Shown here: one piece after another, positions 36,890-45,919 of the stretch
How positions within the stretch are numbered: position 1 is the first letter of the stretch
How the letters are laid out: each line of letters begins with the position of its first letter
DNA from: Galaxea fascicularis
Lineage: Eukaryota; Cnidaria; Anthozoa; Scleractinia; Euphylliidae
Assembly: GCA_948470475.1 (NCBI GenBank)
Contig: OX419344.1
Span: forward strand, 15,257,276-15,321,275
Direction: 5' to 3'
Length of the DNA stretch: 64,000 nt
Program-made: the position numbers and the translations under genes
Notes under the pieces: generated by a model
Databases searched by the model: none
The model's input: the letters and a program-made list of their open reading frames with translations, nothing else
Told to the model about the DNA's origin: nothing

Positions 36890-37100
36890 ATTGCATCATA
36901 AGGATCGGACATTTTAAAATCAGTTGTGGAGAAATACATGATTAAGAAAACTGTAGTGACAATTAACTTTTTGTCGAAGCCACAGGTAAGGTTTGTAGAG
37001 ATGCAAATGGTATTTTCCTTCTTGTTCAGAAACATTTAGATGCAATGATAAAGTGGAATGCCGCATCAGAACCACTTATGGGGTTTGGCCATCCTATTCA
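36890..37100 (+). repeat. Sequence shared with 1.48-1.59 kb and, in part, gene B intron 2
   Basis: 36,890-36,990 aligns with 1,480-1,590 (TAAGGA.CGGAC.TTTTAAA, CAGTTGT.GA.AAATACA, TTGTCGAAGCCA). 37,055-37,080 resembles 26,258-26,282 (CATCAGAACC.CTTA). Probably a dispersed repeat or a piece of duplicated fluorescent-protein flank. Confidence 0.4.
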
Positions 37101-37112
37101 TCGGCGAGAGAA

Positions 37113-37904
37113 AGTCGCCGCATGACACAATAGTTTATGTAAAAATATTGAGGATCCCTTACCAGGATTCATGATAAAGAATAAGTATAAGCGTTCTCTG
37201 GTAAAAAGTTTTAAAAAGACTATGAGCTTTCTACAGACTGAACTGCTGTCTTCAACGGATAAAAACGTGTGAAGAATAAAACTGAAAGAAATTTAAATAT
37301 GTCGGGAAATTCGCATAAATTAAAGGATAAAAACATGTGCTAAAAAGAATGTGAAAAGATGCCAAGAAAAATTAGTGTTTCTTTAAAAGAATGTGACAAT
37401 ATTATTGTCTTGGGAGCGGGCACGAATTATTGTCCGCCCCAACAGTTTTTGCCGTGTGCCATGACTCCAATGTCCGGAGTTCTGTTCCGGTTGTTCTCTT
37501 TGTCAATGATTTTAGAGTTGTTGAAGTCAATAAGAAGATTGAAAGTCCACGCATGTTTTGCGACATTTGAGCCTTTAGTACACTAAAATCATTGACAAAG
37601 CGAACAACCAGAACAGAAAGACATTGGAGTCATGGCACACGGCAAAAACTGTTGGGGCGGTTTAGCACATGTTTTTATCCTTTAATTTATGCGAATTTCC
37701 CGAAATTTTTAAATTTCTTTCATTTTTGTTCTTCACACGTTTTTATCCGTTGAAGACAGCAGTTCAGTCTGTCGAAAGCTCATAGTCTTTTTAAAACGTT
37801 TTACCAGAGAACGCTTATACAATAGTTTATGTATGTCGTATGCAAGGTGCTGTAAACAGCCATAAAATTGTCATTGAAGGAGAGGGAAGGGAGAAACTGT
37901 ATGA
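37113..37904 (+). pseudogene. Fluorescent-protein relic E: exon 2 split by a fold-back element
   Basis: 37,834-37,904 reads as the second half of exon 2: CGTATGCAAGG, GCTGTAAACAGCCAT (the VNGH position reads VNSH), IVIEGEG, then LYE and a perfect GTAAGT donor at the same phase as genes A and B. The first half, lying left of the insertion (about 37,113-37,141), is too decayed to align well. No exon 3 follows before 40 kb. It may be the missing exon 2 of relic C displaced by rearrangement, or a separate gene. Confidence 0.65.
37142..37818. mobile_element. Fold-back element with ~165-bp inverted arms and a 15-bp target duplication
   Basis: The arms 37,186-37,350 and 37,650-37,818 are inverted copies (GTATAAGCGTTCTCTGGTAA and partner; GGATAAAAACATGTGCTAAA and partner). 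ACAATAGTTTATGTA is repeated at 37,127-37,141 and 37,819-37,833. The centre also contains an inverted pair (GGCACGAATTATTGTCCGCC region; TCAATGATTTTAG). The 15-bp duplication is longer than most DNA transposons give and may point to a LINE-driven insertion. Confidence 0.75.
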
Positions 37905-38315
37905 GTAAGTAAAAGTCCAAAAATGTTTATGTATTGTGTTTGGTTTTTCGGTAGCATTGTTTCAATCAGTGGTTTGTTTTGAAAAGTTTTTTTTTCGTTT
38001 TCTCCGTTTTGCCTATGAGAGGGAATTAGTTTTCAAAATTCGTCTGAAACGGCATGTCTTCGTAAGCCGCTAGTATAAGCTATTATATTTCTTAACCATA
38101 TTTCTAAATTCACCGAGAACCTAATTTTATTATTGTCTCTTTCGAGGGTTATCACAGATTGACAGAGAACGTGCGCTATCTGCCATGATCTGACTGTGTC
38201 TTGTTATTCATTTGTAGTTTGTTAGCCCACACCAAAAGGCCGTTGCGTTGTCCTTTTGTCATTGTAAGCACTGAAAACGTGTGCACTATTTGTAAAAGTC
38301 AGCAAACCATCAATT

Positions 38316-38317
38316 GT

Positions 38318-38349
<32 letters not shown>

Positions 38350-39263
38350 CACGGAAGATCATTGGAAATTCCGAGGGAGAGGGGGGGGGTTAAAGGGCAG
38401 TAATTTCCGAGGGGTAGGGGGTTTCTTGGGGAACTACTTTTCCAAAGGGTCACGAACCATGTACAAAACATTGAAAGCAACATACGATCGATCTGAGGCA
38501 CAAAAACATACATACGTTGTTTTGAAACAAAAGTCAGTACTCCTGGCCATTGAGATAAAGTTCACATTATTAGCTTCAATGTTTCTTTTTTTCTTTGAGT
38601 TAGGTAGCGCTACAATCTCCCGAAGCTACTTTCTTCAAAACATTTAAAATGGCGGTCTCAACTGGAGTCTTGTCTCCAGACTTCCAGCTTTGTCTCGTTT
38701 TCGTTCGAGCTTCAGAAGGCCTGGCTACCTGACTGGTACAACATGACAACGTTCACGAAACCTACCGCGTTAACATGTCTGTTAGTGAAGTTTTTGGTCC
38801 TTAAATAAGAATCAACCCGAAGAAGCTGACAAAATGTATAGACAAAGGAACCTTGTAAGTTTCTGTTTTATTTACTATCGTTTGCGAGGTTGTTTAAGCG
38901 AGTGAAACGTTCTCATCGGAGTTTGCACAAAAACGCGAAACAGTCGACGTGCTACCCAAATGTTTAAGCTTATAATCTTACATAAAAACAACACAAACAT
39001 AATTTGCAAAGTTGATGGCGAAGAAGCTAAAAGTTTAGCTGGATAATAAACTTAACAAAGCATTATATTTCTGTTAAAGTTAACCTTAATGTTTACACTG
39101 TTGTAATAAAATTCTATCGTATTTACGTAACTAAGTTGGTATTCACTTTCTTTTTTATAAGTACAAAACTTCTGGAAATTCCGGAGGGGAGGGGGGACAT
39201 CAAAGTCCCCTCTGGAACGGAAAATCCTAGGGGGTGGAGGGTGCAAATCAAAAAGTCTTCCGT

Positions 39264-39294
<31 letters not shown>

Positions 39295-39296
39295 AC
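38316..39296. mobile_element. 981-bp TIR element with GTGTGGTTCCAGAAAATATC ends
   Basis: About 40 bases at each end are inverted copies, including the homopolymer C/G run next to CACGGAAGA. GGAAATTCCG-AGGGGAGGGG words follow inside both ends. Flanks CAATT and CAGTT may be a diverged target duplication. No transposase frame. Confidence 0.75.
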
Positions 39297-39394
39297 CAGT
39301 TAACTCAGACAGTAAAATTTGCAGGATTAACAAGACAGCCACCAAATTTTGGTGGTTTATTGGGGCTTTCAATTTAGTAACGGGATGCTATCGC

Positions 39395-39577
39395 TCCAAG
39401 AGCAGGGTTTGAGAGTGCTCATGCTCGCCCTTCCACCAGTGTGTCCCGGGTTCGATTCTCGGACTCGGCGTCATTAGTGGGCTGAGTTTGTTGGTTCTCT
39501 ACTCTGCTCCGAGAGCTTTTTCTCCGGGTACTCAGGTTTTCCCTTCCCCTCTCTAATTTGATTTAGCGGTTTGACTT
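39395..39577 (+). mobile_element. Old copy of the tRNA-derived SINE
   Basis: Same family as at 17.4-17.6 kb: B box GGTTCGATTCTC (39,449-39,460), then ACTCGGCGTCATTAGTGGGC, GCTGAGTTTGTTGGTT and CTCTGCTCCGAGAG. The A box region is diverged and the ATT tail is missing. Confidence 0.8.
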
Positions 39578-40065
39578 GAGAATTGTAAAGAACTAGTTTA
39601 GAATTGCAAAGGTTTCGAACTGTAAAGCTTATTATTGTAAGGCGCATTTGATCATATTCACATGAGTAGTATAACAAGCTCATAGGGCACCCAAACCAAT
39701 CAGCATCGAGTATTGTGTACCACGTGGTACGATTCGACCAATCAGGAGCCGAGTTTCTAATCTATTCAAAATGGCCGTCAAGAATTTTAATTTATTCATA
39801 CCACGAGGTACGATTTGACCAATGACGGTCGATAGCTGGCAAAGACAGGGAAGTTGGCATGAATTAAAGATGGCGACCCTCCCAAATAAGGACAAAACCC
39901 CGGAAATGAATAAAACAGAAAGTAAAAATGAGAAAAATACGATTTTTTATTGACAACAGCAGCTCTCCTCGATTGTTTTTGGAAAAAAAAGTGGTCAAAC
40001 AAAACCACAGTTCAGAGAGAAAGCCGAACCCGGTGCGGACCGCATTGCACACCGAGAACGGGAGT
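39578..40065. other. No gene recognised
   Basis: Two CCACG(T/A)GGTACGATT words (39,720 and 39,801) with TTGACCAATCA-like neighbours suggest a short diverged duplication. Nothing coding. Confidence 0.35.
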
Positions 40066-40737
40066 TCAGTCCTCGTCCGAAGAGTCCCACGACAGCGATG
40101 TCAGCAGGGGCGCATCACGTGCGATTTCGTCGTGAAACTGACAGGATCCACCACGCGCTTGTCGAAGACAAGACCGTACTGTTTGGTACGCGGTGCCACG
40201 GTGATGGTCTTGGTGGCTGGGTCCCGGGGGAAGAAGTGAGGATTCACCACGGGCACGTCACGCCTTTCGTCCCGAGGATCTCGCAATTCATCCATCAGGT
40301 TGGCGCGCATCACGTCGTAGTTCAGCTGGGACGAACCACGTACGGAACCGAGTGAAAAACCGCGCACCTTGCAACAGACTTTGCCTTGTTGGGTCTTATA
40401 CCCGTAATTTTTGGGACCGGCCGAGGTGAAGTCGATGATGTAGTCGCCCCCTTCCAATTCGTTCGTCATCTCACCGAGGTAGTCCCCGAGAGGAATCTCC
40501 GACTGTCCGGGCTGCCAACGGTAAATGACCGAGTCCGTGTCAAAGTAGAGGGCCCGTTCGCCCAAGGTCTTGAGATGAGCGTACAGACGAAGACGGGCAT
40601 GGCAAGTGGTGAAGGCCGCCACGAAGATATTGATTTTCCCATTGTCGAGAATATCGTCCTTCAGGGGGGTCGTCACTACCTCCAACTTGTCCTCAGTGCA
40701 GATCCGGACGGCGTTGACGTGGACCAGCGGGTCAGTA
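40066..40737 (-). pseudogene. B-family DNA polymerase C-terminal fragment, from a Polinton/adintovirus-like mobile element
   Basis: Minus-strand frame from 40,737 down to a stop at 40,101, with a likely single-base slip near 40,110; the alternative frame ends in an acidic tail at 40,066. The palm-domain motif C appears as YFDTDSVIY, which identifies a family B polymerase. The layout after it (GDYLGEMTNELEGGDY, GPKNYGYKT) is that of the protein-primed polymerases carried by self-synthesising elements. The fragment is cut at 40,737 by the 3' end of a LINE, and exonuclease and priming domains are absent. GC content (about 57%) is far above the surroundings. It is a dead fragment and does not encode a working polymerase. 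Confidence 0.75.
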
Positions 40738-41007
40738 ATAATCCTTATTATGCTTTAGTCAGAGTACATATTTTTGCCATTACAATCACTTAAATTTACA
40801 ATTTAAACTTAATTATATATAGTAGAGTGATGTGCAAGCCAGGAAGCTAAGTGAACCAGTTAGGTTTTCTTGTTAGCTCCCTGAGCAATTAAAGTTCTGA
40901 GAAGCAGGCAAGTAAATGTGAAGTAAAATAAAAATAAATATAAATAAATGCAAAGAACGAAGAACTAATTTACATGAAGTATGTTGCTATATCAGTAATA
41001 TGAATGT

Positions 41008-43880
41008 TTATTTAGTTTGTTGTTCAGAGAGTAGATAATGTTTGATTTTTTTAGGAAAGGTGTACACACTTAAGTTTTTTAAATAAGTTGGGAGGTCTTT
41101 CCAAATGTTTGTAGCCATAAAGAAGATTGATTGTTTACCTATGTTAGTTCGTACGCTCGGCTTATAAAGATTTTTCTTAGCTGTATATCTCGTGTTGTAG
41201 TGATGTACATTACTAGCATATTGAAACATATTGTCAAATAGTTCAGGCAGAGAGTCTTTGTGCCAGGAATGCACGAATTTCGAGACTTGTAGTCGATAAA
41301 TATTATTGACTGTTAACAGACCTAGTAGGTTCAACAGAGGTTTAGCGTTCTCTGTTTCACTACCAAATGCTGTGGCAAAAAATATTAATCTTACAATTTG
41401 ATTTTGTTTTACTTGAATTTTACTTATATGTGTTTTGTATATACTTCCCCAAGCTATTATGCCATAAGAAATATAAAGATAGATTAAGTTATAATAAATT
41501 TGTGTAAGTTGCTTAACTGAGAGGTAATACCTTAACTTCGATATTATTCCAGTGTTTCGAGATATACGGGAACAGACAAATGAGATGTGATATTTCCAGC
41601 TCAGGGATTCGTCGATCATAACACCTAAATATTTTATACATTGCTTTCGTTGTAGTGAATAAATGGACCCATCACTGCTTATTATGTTTAAACTAATTGG
41701 AATATCCTTTTTTCTTACTGATTTAACAACCATGAAGTTTGTTTTACCCATATTAATAGATAGCTTGTTAATATCACACCATCGTTTCACTTTGGCTAAT
41801 TCAGAGTTCATCAAGTGTTCAAGTGTTTTAAGATCCTTTGCAGATGCAAATACATTGGTATCGTCCGCAAAAATTTTAAAACTTAAATGTTCTGAGCTAT
41901 TTGGTAGATCGTTGATGTAAATAAGAAATAGGAGAGGTCCGAGTGTGCTCCCTTGCGGAACTCCACATAACATTGTCTGATTTGGGGACTTAACTCCATC
42001 CAATTCCACATATCGTTTTCTATTAGAGAGATAACTTTGAAACCATTTCAAAGGTATCCCCCTTATTCCATAAGCGTCTAATTTACTCAACAAGATCATG
42101 TGGTTCACAGTATCGAAAGCTTTTGAAAAATCTAGGAAGACACCACAGGTGTATAAGTTATTATCAATAGCTTTCCTTAATGTATTTGTAATATCAGTTA
42201 TAGCTTCGGTTTTCTAAAGCCAAATTGGAATTGGAAGAGGATTTTTTGCTTGTCAATATAATTGACAAGTTGCTTATGTATAAGTTTTTCAAATATTTGA
42301 TTAAACGTTGATAAAGTTGAGATAGGGCGATAGTTGGTAGGATCTGTAGCTTCTCCTTCTTTATCAATTGGTGTAACCCTTGAAGTTTTCAGGATATCCG
42401 GAACGACACCCTGTTGTAAGGATTGGTTAAAAATGAAGGTTAAGGATTCACAAATATGACTTGAAGCAAGTTTTATAATCTTTCGAGGTACACCAATGGT
42501 TGCCTTGTTAAGGTTTGTTCCTAGTAATAGATCGTAAACTTCATGAACAAGAATACTGCGGAAGGCAAAACTATCTCGAAAAGAACGTTTGATATACTGG
42601 TTAGGGTTATCATCATAATTATTCGGAGGGAGACTGTCAGCAAGTTCATGGCCAATATTAATAAAATGCGTTTTTAGTTTATGTGCAATATTAGCTTTAT
42701 CGGTGTAGCATCTATTTTTGTAAATCAGTTTCGTAATTGGCGGTTTCCCACAACCTTTTGTCCCGTTTGTTATCGTACCGATTAGTTTCCATGTCGTTTT
42801 TAGATTTTCACTGTTTAGTCTAAATTGTGCTTGAAAATATGCTTTTTTCGCTGCATTTTTAATTCTATTTAATTTGTTGTTATAGGATTTATAAAAGGTT
42901 ACTTTATCAGAATTGTTACTAAGGAAATGACTTTTAAAAAGTTTTTGTCTTCGTTTTATTGATATCAGAATGGCTTTAGATATCCATGGTTTAGCTGACT
43001 GTTTTCTTTTATTGTTCGATAATTTTCGTGCAGGTGCATGCTTATCGGATAAGGACTTAAGTCCACTGATTACATTATTCATACTTTGGTTAACATCTTC
43101 ATTAACAAGGTTGTTAAAGTCAATGGCTTCGAGGTCATTTAAAAATAAATCTTTATTAAAATGAGAAAAATCTCTAAAATGTTTTGTTTCTTGGGATAAA
43201 GGAAGCCGGTTAGCTACTGTACAGAAAACTGGTAAGTGATCTGTTATATCGGCTAAACATATTCCTGCTTTTGCTATTTTTTGTGGAACGTTAGTGTAGA
43301 TGTGATCAATCAGCGTTGCGGTGTGGTCTGTTATTCGTGTGGCCTTGGTGATAAGTGGCATGTAGCCTAAGCCTAATAACATGTCAAGATAATCAGATGT
43401 TTGGATATCCCTATTGTAATTTAGGAAGTTTGTGTTTATGTCACCTAAAACAAAGACCTCCTTACCTTTATTGTTTAGCTTACATAACTGATCTTTAAGT
43501 ATAGCATGTAAATTAGTACTGTCTTTGGATGGGTGCCTATAGACGCAACCGACAACTACATTCTTTTGCTTTTTTCGCATAATTTCGATCCAGCACGATT
43601 CTATTCCATCATCAGATTGTTCCAAGTCCCGCCGTCTAATGAAGCTTAATTCTTTAGAAACATAAAGGCCGACACCTCCTGCGCTTGTTGATGAATTAGT
43701 ATTCAGAAAAAAATAACCGGGTATGTTAATATTATAAATGTTTTTCCTGTAGTTTTGTTTCAGATATTGCTATAATTTTAGGACTCTCTTTTACTGTACA
43801 AATAATATCTTCCAGGGATGTTAGATTTTTTGGTAGGCTACGCATATTGAAATGCGTTAAAGAAAATCCATGGTGTTTTT
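41008..43880 (-). pseudogene. LINE ORF2: endonuclease and reverse transcriptase
   Basis: The N-terminal part (43,880-43,200) carries apurinic-type endonuclease signatures (AISETKL, GGVGLYVSKE, GCVYRHPS, VLGDINTNFL, TLIDHIYTN). The reverse transcriptase follows: NYRPISTLSTFNQIFEKL, FGFRK, then after a frame break near 42,210 DFSKAFDTVNH, LCGVPQGSTLGPLLFLIYIN, and the catalytic FADDT. The C-terminal thumb runs to the stop at 41,008. The order endonuclease-RT and the GVPQGSTLGPLLF motif fit the CR1/L2/Jockey assemblage. The protein would nick the target and copy LINE RNA there. Confidence 0.88.
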
Positions 43881-44267
43881 TCGCCTAAAAAAAGAATTTT
43901 CCAGATTGTTTGATAGTGAAATAGCCGGATTGAATTGAATTGTTGTATGGAGATTCGTGTAGCTCATTTTCTGTTTCCGGACTGGTTATAATATCTGCGA
44001 ATAGATCTTTAGACTCGATAACAGATTGAAACGATTGGTGTACCCATCCTCCAGTAGTCTTAAGGAATCCTTGGGGATCTAAAGTGAAGAATGGTAGGTC
44101 AGAGAGCACATTGTGGTTTAATTCAGGGTGATTAAAATAGATTCATAACAAGATAACAAAATGTTAAGATAGATGTTAGAACAGTAAGAGTAATTACTTG
44201 AACAAAATGACCACAATGTGCTCTACTTTGTGAACTTTTATGTACTGTTCGTAATCAAGTGTTACGC
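43881..44267 (-). other. LINE spacer between ORF1 and ORF2
   Basis: Short frames only (for example 43,885-44,109). It may contain the degraded extreme N-terminus of ORF2. Confidence 0.4.
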
Positions 44268-45040
44268 TTAAGTATGAGTTGGATGATCAGATTTAAATTT
44301 AACTAAATCTTCTTCGCAGTTAAACGAGAAGGATGGTTTATTCTCGTCCTGCCTAAGAAAGATCCTACCATTATAAGTCCAGATACATGTATACTTCCAC
44401 TTTAGTTTCTTCTTCACTTTGTTAACATCACCGAAGAGCTTTTTCTTGAATGGTGTGAGCGACTCGGAGATGAATACATCGGCCTGGGATGACAGGTTGA
44501 GGTATGATAAATCTTTAGCTTTCTTCTTCGCCATTTTCGTCTGTTAGAATAAAATCTGTCTCTGACACAGCGGCGGGTAAACTTCACAATGAGTTTAGGC
44601 GGCGCGTCTTCTCTATAGGTGGAAATTGGGTGAGCAACCGAGATGTCTTTCTCCTGTAGTGGTACACCTATGAGGTTGCCAACTGATGTGACGATAGCTT
44701 CCGCCGAACAGTCCTCGTTTGCCATGACTCCCGTTATCTCTAAGCAATCTCGCCTCATGTATTGAGCCATCTCTTCAGCCTCAGCAGATGTATCACTGGC
44801 AAGTTTCTCCACTCTCTTTATGGTCGCTTTGATGTTTGCGATGTCCGACCCATGTCGAGCGACATTTTCATTCGTGTTCTTCATCTTGTTCAGTAGTTCG
44901 TCATACTTGGCATTAAAAAACTTTACCGTTGAGTCAATTTCATTCAGTTGTTTAGATAGCTCGTCTAATTTTGCATTTACCGGAGCGAGCTCCTGCTTTA
45001 AAAGGTTTTTTACCTGCTGTAAAGTTAGATTTGCAGTCAT
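44268..45040 (-). pseudogene. LINE ORF1: coiled-coil RNA-binding protein, one frameshift
   Basis: The likely start ATG is at 45,038-45,040 (MTANLTLQQVKNLL), six bases from the array. A long heptad-rich coiled coil follows (about residues 10-100). Next is a domain with DCLEITGV, VAHPI and PPKLIVKF, like the RRM-type domain of LINE ORF1 proteins, and a C-terminal part with WTYNGRIFLRQ. The frame shifts by one near 44,535. The reading frame can be extended upstream into the array (Met at 45,101), but that part is TIR-element sequence and is not native to the LINE. Role: binds LINE RNA in the ribonucleoprotein. Confidence 0.8.
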
Positions 45041-45045
45041 AGCTA

Positions 45046-45316
45046 CAATCTTGGACAAAACTACTTGAGAAAACTGGCCTCTTCGCGCCCAAAAATCGTT
45101 CACGTAAACCTCTGGCTCAACAGTATTACTATAGTAACTTCCCCCTCCCCCTCCCCCTATTCAATGTTGAATTTAGGAAGCCGCAATTCTTAGGCAAACG
45201 TTTAGGAGCCACAAACAACATTGAATTGGGGGAGGGGGGTGGTGAAACTCGGTTGTTAGCCTCTCACAAAAAGAGACTTTGGAGCTCAATTTTCTCAACA
45301 GTTTTGTCCAAGATTG
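45046..45316. mobile_element. 271-bp palindromic TIR element (MITE), first of nine copies
   Basis: Starts CAATCTTGGACAAAAC and ends with the complement, with about 33-bp outer arms. A second inverted pair lies inside: CCCCCTATTCAATGTTG and CAACATTGAATTGGGGG. The whole unit is a decayed long palindrome with a loop around AGGAAGCCGCAATTC. Other copies start at 46,682; 48,318; 49,954; 51,590; 53,226; 56,230; 60,602; 63,606. All have TA to the left. To the right is TG inside the array and TA at the array's outer end. The TA context fits Tc1/mariner-type insertion. No coding capacity. Confidence 0.85.
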
Positions 45317-45672
45317 TGTACGAGACCTTTTGGGAATTTCTTTTGTAGCGAACGAGTTCGAAGGACTAAGGAGCTGATTTTAGTCACCCATCTGGGTCTG
45401 TTATAAAATGGAGCTGTGTTGGTTTAATATTTTTAATTCGTGGAAATATATTGATCCTAAAAGGAGATCCCCAAGTTCTGATGAAATTTCAGCAAATGGC
45501 GTGTGCCGGTCGGTATACGAGAAAAACGGCTATTTTGCAAAGCCAGATTTCTGTCACTTCTGGCATGTGGTCCTTATGGTGGGCAAGGCATTAGGTCATT
45601 TGTGTTAATAAAGACAATACTGATAAATGTGAAACGTAACTAGTGAGTGTGCGATGGCATATTTTTCTCTCC

Positions 45673-45701
45673 AGTGGCCACATCCCGCGGGAACGGCCAC
45701 T
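45673..45701. repeat. Palindrome in X: AGTGGCC...CCCGCGGG...GGCCACT
   Basis: Seven-base inverted arms flank a self-complementary CCCGCGGG. Repeated in all 12 X units. Possible protein-binding site; function unknown. Confidence 0.7.
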
Positions 45702-45813
45702 CCAAATCCCGGCAACACATGTTTCATTAAGCGGCTTTATTAGCAGATATCTAAGCATCCCATTCGGTATATGACGGTTAACTTAGCAAAAGACACATCA
45801 TGAATCGATAAAA

Positions 45814-45919
45814 CAACGATTAACAGACAATTTTAACGGTTAACAGCAGATGCTAAGCAAGACAATAGACTATCACTTCTCTTTAGTGAAAAACCACTGT
45901 TAACCGTTGTTAATCGTTG
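45814..45919. repeat. GTTAAC/GTTAAT hairpin in X
   Basis: Left arm CAACGATTAACA plus ACGGTTAACAG (split by 10 bases) pairs with right arm CTGTTAACCGTTGTTAATCG. The loop is about 45 bases. Further GTTAAC or GTTAAT words lie just outside (45,777 and 45,938). Present in every X. Confidence 0.75.

Larger units (their letters stand above)
40738..45043 (-). mobile_element. CR1/L2/Jockey-type non-LTR retrotransposon, nearly complete but frameshifted
   Basis: On the minus strand: ORF1 (45,040-44,268), ORF2 with endonuclease and reverse transcriptase (about 43,880-41,008), and a 3' UTR ending near 40,738 in an AATAATCC-rich end. The 3' end interrupts a polymerase fragment. The other end is six bases before ORF1 and abuts the TIR-bounded tandem array, so the 5' UTR is missing here or displaced to beyond 63,879. 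Few lesions are visible: one frameshift in ORF1, and in ORF2 one near 42,210 and one or more in the endonuclease start, so it is relatively young. Confidence 0.88.

Noticed and set aside
37359..37586. 75-codon frame inside the fold-back element
   Set aside because: Lies across the element's internal inverted repeat; no start or domain support.
45041..45103. Upstream extension of LINE ORF1 to a Met within the array
   Set aside because: Those codons are TIR-element sequence that happens to be open; the native start is the ATG at 45,038-45,040.
45408..45608. 66-codon ATG frame repeated in all 12 X units, preceded by TTATAAA
   Set aside because: Copies are nearly identical in all bases, so conservation of the frame is no evidence for coding. 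No domain or signal, and no codon bias that I can see.
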